A stretch of DNA of 64,000 nucleotides from Rhodobacteraceae bacterium S2214 (lineage in GTDB: Bacteria; Pseudomonadota; Alphaproteobacteria; Rhodobacterales; Rhodobacteraceae), in assembly GCA_025141675.1 (NCBI GenBank), contig CP081161.1:2764001-2828000 (forward strand), read 5' to 3'. This document shows positions 54,564 to 63,958 of this stretch, in pieces (positions within the stretch are counted from its first letter, which is position 1; each line of letters opens with the position of its first letter). The translations under genes were made by a program, and so were the position numbers. A model generated the notes under the pieces. It had not been told where the DNA came from. It saw nothing but the letters and a program-made list of their open reading frames with translations, and ran no database searches.

Positions 54564-55475
54564 ATGTCCATTCGACCAACGTTAGAGACACGCGCCGCCG
54601 TTCCCACGCTGGAAGGCGCAGGCGTCAAGTTGCATCGCGCATTCGGATTTCATGATCCGTCCGAGCTGGATCCGTTCCTGCTATTTGATGATTTCCGAGG
54701 CGACACGCCGTCGGATTTCGAGAAGGGTTTCCCTTGGCATCCGCATCGTGGCATCGAGACGATCACATATATTCTGGACGGCACCGTGACCCATTCAGAT
54801 AGCCTTGGTAATTCCGGTGATTTGAATGCTGGCGATGTGCAATGGATGACCGCAGGGTCCGGCATTTTGCACCAAGAAATGCCGACGGGCAACGCCAAGG
54901 GCCAGATGCACGGGTTCCAGCTTTGGGCGAATTTGCCCGGATCGATGAAGATGACCGCCCCGCGCTATCAGGATGTTACTGCAAACGATATTCCAACCGT
55001 CGTTGATGACGACGGCACGTCTGTTCGGATCATCGTTGGTGATTTTTGGGGCAAGAAGGGTCCCGTTGACGGGATTGCCGCAGACCCGCAATATCTTGAT
55101 ATTTCGGTACCTGCAGGTGTGCGAAAGACGTTCAAAGTTGATACGTACCGCCGCGCGTTTGCATATGTTTTTGCAGGTGCGGGGCGATTTAGTGACGCGT
55201 CAGCCCCGTCTGGTGTTCTGCTGGAAAAAGAAGTTATGGGCGAAGAATACAACATCCGGGATCTGTCCGGAAACCGTACTTTGATCCGCTTCGGCACAGG
55301 TGATGAGGTGACCGTTCAAGCGGGCGAAGAAGGTATTCGGTTCTTGCTGATCTCAGGTGCACCGATCGAAGAACCCGTCGCGTGGCACGGTCCGATCGTC
55401 ATGAACACCAAGGATGAAATTCGGCAAGCTATGCGGGATTTGAACAACGGGACATTCATCAAACCGGCCCACTAG
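54564..55475 (+). CDS. Pirin-family protein
   Basis: A 303-residue bicupin. The N-terminal cupin has the metal-binding HPHRGIETITY and HQEMPTGN with the conserved Glu; the C-terminal cupin is less conserved. Bacterial pirins have been reported as quercetinases or as regulators of pyruvate dehydrogenase; the role here is unknown. AAGGAG lies about 8 bp before the ATG. Confidence 0.93.
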   Translation: MSIRPTLETRAAVPTLEGAGVKLHRAFGFHDPSELDPFLLFDDFRGDTPSDFEKGFPWHPHRGIETITYILDGTVTHSDSLGNSGDLNAGDVQWMTAGSGILHQEMPTGNAKGQMHGFQLWANLPGSMKMTAPRYQDVTANDIPTVVDDDGTSVRIIVGDFWGKKGPVDGIAADPQYLDISVPAGVRKTFKVDTYRRAFAYVFAGAGRFSDASAPSGVLLEKEVMGEEYNIRDLSGNRTLIRFGTGDEVTVQAGEEGIRFLLISGAPIEEPVAWHGPIVMNTKDEIRQAMRDLNNGTFIKPAH

Positions 55476-55484
55476 TGACGTCCT

Positions 55485-55512
55485 ACAGGTCGCCCTCATG
55501 GCGGCCTGTTTT
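55485..55512 (+). terminator. Intrinsic terminator of the pirin gene
   Basis: ACAGGTCGCC-CTCAT-GGCGGCCTGT (10-bp stem with one G-U pair) is followed by TTTT, 10 bp after the pirin stop and before the convergent TetR gene. Confidence 0.9.
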
Positions 55513-55527
55513 CTCGTCAATTCGGAT

Positions 55528-56121
55528 TCATCTGTTTGCAGACACCGCGCGCAACACCAGATCGCAGAACGCTTCTTCCAGCTCTGCCTGTGACAACCGC
55601 CCGTCAGCACGGTACCAATTTGTCACACCTGTCAGCTGGGCAATGACAGACAAAACGGCGATCTTGCGGTCTACGAATGAAAATGACCCGTCCGCCTCGC
55701 CAGCGATCAGGATGTTTTCCAGCGCTTTTTCGTAATTGTTCCGCAGGTCCTGAATTGCCGCGAAGTTTTCCTCGGACAGATTCCGCAGTTCCATATAGGA
55801 CACGAAGACTTCGTCGCGCCGTGGCAGGTGAAAGCGGATGTGGAAACGTGTGAAGGCTTCAAGCTGTTCAACAGGTGTGCCTTCAATCGGCGTTTCGGCG
55901 TAAGCGGCCAGCAGATTTTCCATATGATGGCGCATCAGATCGAACAAAAGCGTCTGTTTATCAGGTGTATAGTTGTACAAAGCGCCAACCTGAACGCCGA
56001 CATCTTCTGCAATTTTGCGCATCGAAACGGCGGCACATCCATACCGCGCGATCAACCGCAAAGCAGATTCCCGAACCTTGGGTCCGGTGGTTTCGGAATG
56101 AGAGCCTTGTTTACGTGCCAT
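55528..56121 (-). CDS. TetR-family transcriptional regulator
   Basis: A 197-residue repressor-type protein. The N-terminal helix-turn-helix is at about 18-62 (ALRLIARYGCAAVSMRKIAEDV in outline, key: VSMRKIAEDVGVQVGALYNY), followed by a helical ligand-binding domain with a C-terminal part of the type seen in fatty acid or CoA-ester responsive TetR proteins. Target genes are unknown. It is divergent from the small lipoprotein gene and convergent with pirin. Confidence 0.92.
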   Translation of the reverse strand: MARKQGSHSETTGPKVRESALRLIARYGCAAVSMRKIAEDVGVQVGALYNYTPDKQTLLFDLMRHHMENLLAAYAETPIEGTPVEQLEAFTRFHIRFHLPRRDEVFVSYMELRNLSEENFAAIQDLRNNYEKALENILIAGEADGSFSFVDRKIAVLSVIAQLTGVTNWYRADGRLSQAELEEAFCDLVLRAVSANR

Positions 56122-56240
56122 ACGCTACTGTAAATGAACGCTTGTTCATATGGGAACCCCCAAATGGCATTCCTTTGCCGACCTGCCTTGCACCTGTTGC
56201 GCCCCCATGGGTAAATGCGCCCAAACTACAGGACGTGTTA

Positions 56241-56549
56241 ATGCTGCTTCGCCAATTCATTATGCTAACTGCGTTTGCAGGGTTGGCGCATTGCGGGACA
56301 ATCCCCGATGTTGGCGGCACATCTGCGGACGCTGCGCGGGCCGCGGATTTCCCTGAATTAGTAGCAATTGATTCTTTGATTGAACGATCTGAGACAATCG
56401 CGCCGCAAATCACGCCAGCCTCTATCGTGACAACCAACGACAGAATCGCTCAGTTGCGTAACCGTGCCGGTGCCCTGCGTCGCCCAGTCGTTGATCAAGC
56501 AACACGTGCCCGCATGCGTGCGGCAATTGCACGAGCCGCGTTGCGGTGA
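56241..56549 (+). CDS. Small predicted lipoprotein
   Basis: A 102-residue product with a signal peptide MLLRQFIMLTAFAGLAHCG and lipobox LAHC. The mature part is short and helical, ends in an Arg/Ala-rich tail (TRARMRAAIARAALR) and has no recognised domain. AGGAC precedes the ATG at 56241. The frame is open far upstream, but that part overlaps the TetR gene and is not coding. It lies 54 bp before hom and may share its transcript. Confidence 0.65.
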   Translation: MLLRQFIMLTAFAGLAHCGTIPDVGGTSADAARAADFPELVAIDSLIERSETIAPQITPASIVTTNDRIAQLRNRAGALRRPVVDQATRARMRAAIARAALR

Positions 56550-56603
56550 CCGCCCAGATTGGGTAACAGGCCCTAGATTTTCACGACAACGACGGATGCC
56601 CCC

Positions 56604-57890
56604 ATGACACAGCCCCTTCGCCTTGGAATTGCCGGTCTTGGTACGGTCGGTGTGGGCGTCGTCCGCATCGTTCAAAAACACGCAGAATTGCTTGAGGCAC
56701 GTTGCGGGCGCAAGATCGTCATCAGCGCCGTTTCGGCCCGTTCCCGCAGCAAAAACCGCGACGTCAATTTGTCCGACTACGCGTGGGAAGACGATCCAGT
56801 TAAACTGGCCGCCCGTGATGACGTGGATGTCTACATCGAACTGATGGGCGGGTCCGAAGGCCCTGCAAAGGCATCGACTGAAGCAGGCATCGCCGCTGGC
56901 AAAGACATCGTGACGGCTAACAAAGCGCTGCTTGCGATCCACGGTCAGGCGCTCGCCGAAGCAGCAGAGGCCAAAGATCAGGTGATCCGGTTTGAAGCTG
57001 CGGTCGCGGGCGGTATTCCGGTTGTCAAATCCCTGACCGAAGGGTTGGCTGGCAACGAAATCAACCGGATTATGGGCGTTATGAACGGCAGCTGTAACTA
57101 CATCCTGACACGGATGGAGGACGCGGGCCTGTCTTACGAGGCCGTCTTCGATGAGGCGAACCAACTTGGTTACCTCGAAGCCGATCCTGAACTGGACGTG
57201 GGCGGGATCGACGCGGGCCATAAGTTGGCGCTGTTGGCATCGATTGCATACGGCACAAAGGTGAACTTTGCAGGCGTTGATCTTGAAGGTATCGGGTCGG
57301 TCACCATCGAAGATATACATCAAGCTGCTGATATGGGTTACAAAATCAAGCTTTTGGGCGTCGCGCAAATGACGGGCCGCGGGCTGGAACAGCGCATGTC
57401 GCCTTGCCTCGTGCCCGACACATCGCCGCTTGGTCAGCTGCAAGGCGGGACCAACATGGTTGTGCTCGAAGGCGATAGCGTCGGCCAAATTGTGCTGCGC
57501 GGCGCTGGTGCGGGCGAAGGTCCTACGGCAAGCGCCGTGATGGGCGACGTCATGGATATCGCACGTGGTCTGCGCATTTCAACGTTCGGGCAACCGGCCA
57601 TCGGTCTGCGCGAAGCCCGCTCTGCCCATTCCGCAATTCCTGCGCCGTACTACCTGCGGATGCAGTTGCTGGACAAACCGGGTGCGCTTGGAAAAGTCGC
57701 CAAGCTGTTGGGTGAGGCTGGCATTTCCATCGACCGGATGCGCCAGTATGGCCACGATGATACCGCGGCACCCGTCCTGATCGTGACGCATAAAACAACA
57801 AGGACCGCGCTGAACGAAGCGCTTGAAGCGTTCGAATCCACCGACGTCGTGAGCGGCACACCTGTTGCTATTCGGATCGAAGCAGTCTGA
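56604..57890 (+). CDS. hom: Homoserine dehydrogenase
   Basis: Reduces aspartate semialdehyde to homoserine, the branch point to threonine, isoleucine and methionine. The 428-residue protein has the NAD-binding GLGTVGVGVVRIV, AAVAGGIPVVKSL, LGYLEADPELDVGGIDAGHKL in outline (key: EADPELDVGGIDAGHK) with the catalytic Asp/Lys, and a C-terminal ACT domain (about 350-428) for allosteric control by threonine. The product supplies MetZ. Confidence 0.97.
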   Translation: MTQPLRLGIAGLGTVGVGVVRIVQKHAELLEARCGRKIVISAVSARSRSKNRDVNLSDYAWEDDPVKLAARDDVDVYIELMGGSEGPAKASTEAGIAAGKDIVTANKALLAIHGQALAEAAEAKDQVIRFEAAVAGGIPVVKSLTEGLAGNEINRIMGVMNGSCNYILTRMEDAGLSYEAVFDEANQLGYLEADPELDVGGIDAGHKLALLASIAYGTKVNFAGVDLEGIGSVTIEDIHQAADMGYKIKLLGVAQMTGRGLEQRMSPCLVPDTSPLGQLQGGTNMVVLEGDSVGQIVLRGAGAGEGPTASAVMGDVMDIARGLRISTFGQPAIGLREARSAHSAIPAPYYLRMQLLDKPGALGKVAKLLGEAGISIDRMRQYGHDDTAAPVLIVTHKTTRTALNEALEAFESTDVVSGTPVAIRIEAV

Positions 57891-58001
57891 TCTGTAGCCC
57901 TTGTCGGGTTAAGTTTTTCGTTGAATGTTAGCGTTCACAGCGTTGTCTTGCGCTGTGTCTTCACGCTAGGTCGGGACTGAATTCTCCCGAAGGACTGCCA
58001 G

Positions 58002-58970
58002 ATGCCTGATCAAACTGACTTTAACGACCGTTCCCTTTCGCTTGGCCTCGCCCGCGTTTCTGAGGCCGCAGCCATCGCTTGCACCCCGTTGATCGGGCGT
58101 GGCGATGAAAAAGCAGCGGACCAAGCAGCCGTAGACGCGATGCGGACCCAGTTAAACAAATTGGATATCTCTGGTGTCGTTGTGATCGGCGAAGGTGAAC
58201 GCGACGAAGCGCCGATGTTGTTCATCGGTGAAGAAGTCGGCACCGGCAAAGGACCCGGCGTTGATATCGCGCTCGACCCGCTGGAGGGCACGACGCTGAC
58301 TGCCAAGGACATGCCAAACGCGCTGGCCGTGATTGCGATGGGCCCGCGGGGGTCGATGCTGCATGCACCTGACGTTTACATGGACAAGTTGGCGATTGGA
58401 CCGGGTTACCGCGATGGCGTTGTGACGCTGGACATGTCGCCTGCGGAACGTGTGTCTGCATTAGCAGCCGCAAAAGGCTGTTCCACGAATGACATCACTG
58501 TCTGCGTCTTGGAACGCCCCCGTCACGAGCAGATCATCGAAGAAATTCGTGGCACAGGTGCTGCAATCCGCTTGATCACAGATGGTGACGTCGCAGGCGT
58601 GATGCATTGCGCAGAAGCCGCAAAGACGGGCATCGACATGTACATGGGATCTGGTGGTGCGCCCGAAGGTGTACTGGCCGCCGCTGCGCTGAAATGTATG
58701 GGTGGTCAGATTTATGGCCGCCTGACATTCCGCAATGACGATGAACGCGGCCGTGCGGCAAAGGCTGGTATCACGAACCTTGACCGCGTTTACACGCGTG
58801 ATGACATGGTGACCCAAGACGTGATTTTTGCCGCGACCGGTGTGACAGATGGCAACCTTGTACCGGGTATTAAGCGGGAAGTCGGTTTTGTCACCGCAGA
58901 AACGATCCTGATGCGGTCAAAGACTGGTTCAGTGCGGCGCATGCAGTATCGCAATCCTATCGCTGGATAA
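58002..58970 (+). CDS. glpX: Fructose-1,6-bisphosphatase class II
   Basis: A 322-residue GlpX phosphatase for gluconeogenesis. The metal/phosphate loops are visible: GEGERDEAPML, DIALDPLEGTTLTA (DPLEGT motif), and MGSGGAPEGVLAAAALKC. The downstream gap to recJ is 92 bp. It stands 111 bp after hom and probably has its own promoter. Confidence 0.97.
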   Translation: MPDQTDFNDRSLSLGLARVSEAAAIACTPLIGRGDEKAADQAAVDAMRTQLNKLDISGVVVIGEGERDEAPMLFIGEEVGTGKGPGVDIALDPLEGTTLTAKDMPNALAVIAMGPRGSMLHAPDVYMDKLAIGPGYRDGVVTLDMSPAERVSALAAAKGCSTNDITVCVLERPRHEQIIEEIRGTGAAIRLITDGDVAGVMHCAEAAKTGIDMYMGSGGAPEGVLAAAALKCMGGQIYGRLTFRNDDERGRAAKAGITNLDRVYTRDDMVTQDVIFAATGVTDGNLVPGIKREVGFVTAETILMRSKTGSVRRMQYRNPIAG

Positions 58971-59062
58971 AAACGACGCTCCAATAGCGATACGCGTTGT
59001 TTTGATGAAATGAGGATAAGGGGCGTGGCCAAGGCTGCGCCCTGTCTGTATTGTGCCGTCTT

Positions 59063-60820
59063 ATGAATACACCACAAGATAAAGCGTTTTTGGGCGTTGA
59101 TTCTTCGGTCACGGGACGCCGTTGGATCGGTCCGGGATTGGTCGAAGATCGCGCGTCAGAGGCTATGGCACAATCCACTGGGCTGCCTGCCCCATTGTGC
59201 CGCACCTTGGTGCGCCGCGGCGTGGCCCCTGAGGACGCAGAGACGTTCTTGGCCCCGACCTTGCGCAACCTACTGCCGGACCCACGATCCTTGAAGGATA
59301 TGGAACCCGCAGCCGCCCGTTTTCTAGCCGCCTTGAACAAGCGCGAACGGATCGCGGTTTTTGCCGACTATGATGTGGATGGCGGCACTTCTGCGGCTTT
59401 ACTGTTGTCTTGGCTGCGTGACATGGGGCATCGCGCCACACTTTACGTGCCAGACCGCATTGATGAGGGTTACGGACCGAATGACGAAGCTATGGCTGCA
59501 CTGGCTGCTGATCACGATCTGATCGTTTGCGTGGATTGCGGCACCCTATCCCACGGGCCAATCGCGGCTGCGGTTGGGGCCGATGTCATCGTGTTGGACC
59601 ACCACTTGGGCGGTGAAACTTTACCCGATGCGTTGGCCGTCGTGAACCCGAACCGGCAAGATGAATCCGGTGATCTGGCTCATCTTTGTGCCGCTGCCGT
59701 TGTTTTCTTGATGCTTGTTGAAGTGAACCGCCAGATGAAGGTTGCGGGTCAAAAAGGTCCAGACCTGATGGCTTTGCTTGATCTCGTGGCACTCGCGACT
59801 GTGGCGGATGTCGCGCCGTTGGTCGGTGTGAACCGTGCACTGGTGCGCCAAGGCTTAACCGTGATGGCGCGCCGCCAACGGATTGGCCTGACGGCCCTTG
59901 CCGATGTTGCGGGCATGGATCAGGCCCCGACGTCGTATCATCTTGGGTTCTTGCTGGGGCCGCGCGTAAATGCGGGGGGCCGCATTGGCAAAGCGGATTT
60001 GGGTGCGCGTCTATTGGCAACCGATAATCCGCAAGAAGCCAGCGACATAGCTGCGCGTCTGGATGAACTGAACACGGAACGTCGTGAAGTCGAAACGCAG
60101 GTCCGTGATTTGGCGATGGTGCAAGCCGAAGATCGCGGCTTTGACGCGCCTTTGGTTTGGGCTGCGGGCGAAGGATGGCATCCGGGTGTCGTGGGCATCG
60201 TGGCATCGCGTTTGAAAGAAGCGACCAACCGCCCCGCGATTGTTATTGGCCTTGATGGTGACGAAGGCAAAGGATCAGGTCGGTCCGTGTCCGGCATCGA
60301 CCTTGGCGCGGTGATCCAACGGGTCGCTGCGGAAGGATTATTGATCAAGGGCGGCGGTCACAAAATGGCAGCGGGCCTGACCGTCGCGCGTGACAAGCTT
60401 GATTCGGCGATGGCGCGGATTTCAGAACTGCTGGCCAAACAAGGCGCAGGCGACATCGGCCCTGCCGATCTGCGTCTGGACGGCATATTGATGCCCGGTG
60501 CCGCGACTGTTGAGCTGATTGAACAAATCGAAAAAGCGGGCCCCTTTGGTGCGGGCGCCCCTGCCCCACGTTTTGGCTTTCCCGACTGCCAAATTCTGTT
60601 TGCAAAACAAGTTGGTGCAAATCATCTCAAGGTCACGTTCGGCGATGGCCTAGGTGCGCGGATCGACGCAATCAGCTTTGGCGCAATGGACGGACCGATG
60701 GGGCCAATGCTGTTGAAGCATAACGGCGCGCGGTTTCATTTGGCTGGACGTTTGGAAGTAAATACGTGGCAAGGCCGCCGGTCGCCGCAGCTGCGTTTGG
60801 AAGATGCGGCCCCTGCTTAG
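59063..60820 (+). CDS. recJ: Single-stranded-DNA-specific exonuclease RecJ
   Basis: 5'-3' exonuclease for recombination and mismatch repair. The 585-residue protein has the DHH phosphoesterase motifs (ADYDVDGGTSAALL, LDHHLGG, VNPNRQDE), the DHHA1 domain with GGGHKMAAGLTV, and a C-terminal OB-like part. The start at 59063 (MNTPQDKAF) is preferred to a 4-codon longer one. It is followed by two tRNA-Glu genes. Confidence 0.96.
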   Translation: MNTPQDKAFLGVDSSVTGRRWIGPGLVEDRASEAMAQSTGLPAPLCRTLVRRGVAPEDAETFLAPTLRNLLPDPRSLKDMEPAAARFLAALNKRERIAVFADYDVDGGTSAALLLSWLRDMGHRATLYVPDRIDEGYGPNDEAMAALAADHDLIVCVDCGTLSHGPIAAAVGADVIVLDHHLGGETLPDALAVVNPNRQDESGDLAHLCAAAVVFLMLVEVNRQMKVAGQKGPDLMALLDLVALATVADVAPLVGVNRALVRQGLTVMARRQRIGLTALADVAGMDQAPTSYHLGFLLGPRVNAGGRIGKADLGARLLATDNPQEASDIAARLDELNTERREVETQVRDLAMVQAEDRGFDAPLVWAAGEGWHPGVVGIVASRLKEATNRPAIVIGLDGDEGKGSGRSVSGIDLGAVIQRVAAEGLLIKGGGHKMAAGLTVARDKLDSAMARISELLAKQGAGDIGPADLRLDGILMPGAATVELIEQIEKAGPFGAGAPAPRFGFPDCQILFAKQVGANHLKVTFGDGLGARIDAISFGAMDGPMGPMLLKHNGARFHLAGRLEVNTWQGRRSPQLRLEDAAPA

Positions 60821-60892
60821 AAAAGTGCGAAAAGTCCGAAAAAGGGACTTGCTCTTGGAGTTGCCATTTACTAGAAGCCGCGTACCAAGCGT

Positions 60893-60967
60893 GGTCCCTT
60901 CGTCTATCGGTTAGGACGCCAGGTTTTCAACCTGGAAAGAGGGGTTCGATTCCCCTAGGGACTGCCA
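60893..60967 (+). tRNA. tRNA-Glu (TTC), first copy
   Basis: A 75-nt cloverleaf with CCA encoded. The acceptor is GGTCCCT with AGGGACT (a G-U at the end), the D arm is GTCT...AGGAC, the anticodon stem is CCAGG-TTTTCAA-CCTGG with anticodon TTC, and the T arm is GAGGGGTTCGATTCCCC in outline. The discriminator is G. Confidence 0.98.
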
Positions 60968-61012
60968 TTGGTGCAACATTTGCGGTTATACCCATAATCG
61001 CAGACCAAGCGC

Positions 61013-61087
61013 GGTCCCTTCGTCTATCGGTTAGGACGCCAGGTTTTCAACCTGGAAAGAGGGGTTCGATTCCCCTAGGGACTGCCA
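61013..61087 (+). tRNA. tRNA-Glu (TTC), second copy
   Basis: Identical in all 75 bases to the copy 120 bp upstream, including the encoded CCA. The flanks AccaagcG and the following ATTGG are also shared, so the pair arose by a tandem duplication of about 120 bp. The two may form one transcript. Confidence 0.98.
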
Positions 61088-61355
61088 TTGGATCTGAACA
61101 CCCGCCAAAATCAAATAGTTACATGCCGCGATTGGCATCGCTTGGATTGGCGTGTTTTCTGAATGGTCGTTGAATTGACGGTCGTCCTCCGAACTGCGAT
61201 GCGCCCTCATTTGTATAAAAATTAGACGCCAGGCTAATTTCTGCACACTTTTTAGACTTTACTGATCGATCATCCGTACATTCACCTGCTGTTCTCTGGG
61301 CCTCATTCCACATTTACGGAACGGTCACTCTGTCACACCACACGGGGAATCTTTC

Positions 61356-62360
61356 ATGTTTTACAAATCAATCTCGGCAGTTGTCGCGATGACGTTGGCG
61401 TCTTCGGCTTGGGCCGAGACAGACCTGCCCTTCGCGCTCGACTGGAAATTTGAAGGGCCATCAGCGCCTTATTTTCATGCACTCGACGCAGGCTATTTCG
61501 CAGCCGCCGATCTGAACGTCACGATTAGCGAAGGATCTGGTTCGCTGGATGCCATCCCGAAGGTCGCAACAGGCGCCTTCCCTGTTGGATTCGCCGATAT
61601 CAACTCCCTGATGCGCTTTCTCGACCAAAACCCGGGCGCGCCCGTCACTGCCGTGATGATGGTTTACGACAAGCCGCCGTTCGCCGTAGTAGGCCGCAAG
61701 TCGTTGGGCGTCGAAGCCCCAGCGGATTTGGAAGGCAAGGTATTGGGCGCACCTCCACCTGATGGCGCTTGGGCGCAATTCCCGATTTTTGCAGCGGAGA
61801 CAGGCATCGACGCAGATGCGATTACAGTCGAACCCGTTGGCTTCCCGACGCGCGAACCGATGCTGGCTGAAGGTAATGTTGCCGCCATCACTGGCTTTTC
61901 GTTCTCGTCCACTTTGAACCTGAAACGTTTGGGCGTGCCTGATGATGACATTTCGGTTTTGTTGATGGCCGATTACGGCGTCGATTTGTACGGCAACGCG
62001 ATCATCGTGAACACGGATTTTGCAGCCGCGAACCCTGAAATCATCACTGGCTTTTTGTCCGCTGTCGGCATGGGCTGGAAAGACGCGATTGCGACGCCTG
62101 ACGCCGCAATTGCAGCGCTGATGGAACGTAATCCGGCTGCGGATGCTGCACTGGAAACAGAGCGTCTGCAAATGGCGATTGATGCCAACGTCCTGACGGA
62201 TTTCGTAGCTGAAAACGGCATGGGCACGATTGACGCGGACCGTATGGCCAGCGCGATTGAACAGACGAAGTCTGTGTACGAGTTCACGACTGAACCTGAT
62301 GCGGCGCTTTACTTCGATGGAAGTTATTTGCCGACAGATGGCAGCTTGATGCTGAAATAA
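61356..62360 (+). CDS. ABC transporter substrate-binding protein, NMT1/TauA type
   Basis: A 334-residue periplasmic binding protein with a signal peptide ending SSAWA (cleavage before ETD). The fold is of the NMT1/THI5-like class (PYFHALDAGYFAAADL, VGFADINSLMRFL, VGRKSLGV), which binds aliphatic sulfonates, nitrate, pyrimidine precursors or related small solutes. The ligand is unknown. It is the first gene of an importer with the ATPase and permease downstream. The 268-bp gap upstream, after tRNA-Glu, holds no recognised gene. Confidence 0.92.
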   Translation: MFYKSISAVVAMTLASSAWAETDLPFALDWKFEGPSAPYFHALDAGYFAAADLNVTISEGSGSLDAIPKVATGAFPVGFADINSLMRFLDQNPGAPVTAVMMVYDKPPFAVVGRKSLGVEAPADLEGKVLGAPPPDGAWAQFPIFAAETGIDADAITVEPVGFPTREPMLAEGNVAAITGFSFSSTLNLKRLGVPDDDISVLLMADYGVDLYGNAIIVNTDFAAANPEIITGFLSAVGMGWKDAIATPDAAIAALMERNPAADAALETERLQMAIDANVLTDFVAENGMGTIDADRMASAIEQTKSVYEFTTEPDAALYFDGSYLPTDGSLMLK

Positions 62361-62405
62361 GGAATTGGGCCGTCGCGACTGTCGGCGGCCCATCTACCAA
62401 AGGCT

Positions 62406-63200
62406 ATTACAATCGAAAACCTTATCGAAATCAAAGGCGTAACCCACGCATACGCCACGGACAGCGGCCCTCTCCCCGTGCTAAACGGTTTAGATGTCGC
62501 TGTCCCGACGGGCACTTTTGCCGCTGTCGTCGGCCCATCCGGTTGTGGCAAATCCACGCTGACCCGATTGGTCGCAGGGCTATTGAAGCCTGACGAAGGC
62601 GAAGTGTGGCTGCACGGCGAACGCGTCAAAGGCCCGCGCAATACCGTTGGCATGGCGTTTCAAAATCCAGTGCTGCTGGAATGGCGGACGATCCTTGATA
62701 ATATCATTCTGCCGCTTGAAATCGTCGCCCCCCGCATGTCCCGTAAAGACCGCGTCGCCCGCGCGATGGATCTGCTCGATATGGTTGGGCTGACGGGGTT
62801 TGGCGACAAACGCCCGTCTGAATTATCCGGCGGGATGCGCCAGCGTGCATCGCTGTGCCGATCAATCGTTCACAAGCCGGATGTGCTGATTATGGACGAA
62901 CCATTCGGGGCTCTGGACGCGTTTACCCGCGAAGATCTGTGGCAGACAATGCGTGATCTGCGCCGCGCTGAACCGTTTACGGCCGTTCTGATTACCCATG
63001 ATCTGCGTGAAAGCGTCTACCTTGGCGATCAGGTCATCGTTCTATCGGGTCGCCCCGCGAAAACCCAGTTTGTGATGGACATCGACCTGCCCGAAGATCG
63101 CGGTCTCGATGTGCTGTACACACCAAAGGTCGCGGACATGCTGCATGTGCTGCGCGATCAAATCAAAATCGCGCAAGGCCGCGACGCAGAGGTGCATTGA
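62406..63200 (+). CDS. ABC transporter ATP-binding protein, start codon non-canonical
   Basis: The ATPase of the importer, with Walker A GPSGCGKST, Q loop QNPVLLEW, signature LSGGMRQRASL, Walker B VLIMDEPFGALD and switch His in LITHDLRE. The first ATG/GTG/TTG in frame is GTG 62478, but in-frame codons upstream encode the normal N-terminal strand and A-loop (ENLIEIKGVTHAYATDSG with Tyr for adenine stacking). That upstream part has only ATT 62406, ATC 62412 or CTG 62379 as possible starts after the stop of the binding protein. I place the start at ATT 62406, giving 264 residues. The function of the rest is not in doubt. Confidence 0.85.
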   Translation: MTIENLIEIKGVTHAYATDSGPLPVLNGLDVAVPTGTFAAVVGPSGCGKSTLTRLVAGLLKPDEGEVWLHGERVKGPRNTVGMAFQNPVLLEWRTILDNIILPLEIVAPRMSRKDRVARAMDLLDMVGLTGFGDKRPSELSGGMRQRASLCRSIVHKPDVLIMDEPFGALDAFTREDLWQTMRDLRRAEPFTAVLITHDLRESVYLGDQVIVLSGRPAKTQFVMDIDLPEDRGLDVLYTPKVADMLHVLRDQIKIAQGRDAEVH

Positions 63201-63958
63201 TGCTGCGTAAGATTGCCGTTCCAGTCCTGGCCGTGTTGGTTTTCCTCGGACTTTGGGAAGCTTTGGTTTGGGTCAATGACTGGCCGAACTACAAAATGGC
63301 GTCTCCGTCCGATTTGCCGCCAGCATTCTGGAAATACAAAGAGCTTTTCTTCACGATGGGCTGGCAAACGCTTTGGCGGACAGTCGCGGGGTTGTTGCTG
63401 GCGGTCATTTTCGGCACGGCCCTGGGCATGATCATTGGCTTTTCGAAGATCGCACGCGATGCACTGTACCCGCTTTTGGTCGGTTTCAACGCGATTCCAA
63501 AAGCCACATTGGTGCCCGTGATTTCCTTGATTTTCATCGGACAGCACGATTTCAATACGGTGTTGATGGCCTTCATGATTTCGTTCTTCCCGATCGCGGT
63601 TTCTGTGGGGATCGGCCTGTCGACGCTTGAACCGGAATACCGCGATATTTTGCGTGCCCTTGGTGCGTCTCGCTTTACGATTTTCCAGAAAATCGCGTTG
63701 CCAAAGACGCTGCCTGAATTCTTCGGTGCGCTGAAAGTGTCAGCGACGTTGGCCTTTATCGGCACGAATCTGGTCGAAATCGTCAGCCCGCATGGCAAAG
63801 GTTTGGGCGCGTTGTTCAAGTCCGGCGAAACCAACGGCGACTATCCCTTGATGTTTGCGGTTCTGATTGCTTTGGCCTTTCTCGGGATTGTTTTGTATTA
63901 TGCTGTTATCGTGCTTGAACGTTATTTTGCAGGCTGGGCAGAGCGGGAGGCAAACTGA
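63200..63958 (+). CDS. ABC transporter permease, NitT/TauT type
   Basis: A 252-residue inner-membrane permease with about six hydrophobic helices. The EAA-type coupling loop is ILRALGASRFTIFQKIALP. The ATG at 63200 overlaps the ATPase stop by one base (TGATG). It completes the importer with the binding protein and ATPase. The 42 bases after its stop to the window end show nothing assignable. Confidence 0.93.
   Translation: MLRKIAVPVLAVLVFLGLWEALVWVNDWPNYKMASPSDLPPAFWKYKELFFTMGWQTLWRTVAGLLLAVIFGTALGMIIGFSKIARDALYPLLVGFNAIPKATLVPVISLIFIGQHDFNTVLMAFMISFFPIAVSVGIGLSTLEPEYRDILRALGASRFTIFQKIALPKTLPEFFGALKVSATLAFIGTNLVEIVSPHGKGLGALFKSGETNGDYPLMFAVLIALAFLGIVLYYAVIVLERYFAGWAEREAN

Noticed and set aside
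55875..56240. N-terminal extension of the small lipoprotein open frame
   Set aside because: It runs antisense through the TetR gene; the lipoprotein signal peptide and ribosome site lie at 56241.
61222..61240. TTAGACGCCAGGCTAATTT as a partial tRNA-Glu copy or att site
   Set aside because: Only GACGCCAGG is shared with the tRNA, too short to separate from chance, and no integrase is nearby.
62478..63200. GTG 62478 as the start of the ABC ATPase
   Set aside because: It would remove the first strand and the A-loop tyrosine, which are encoded in frame upstream.
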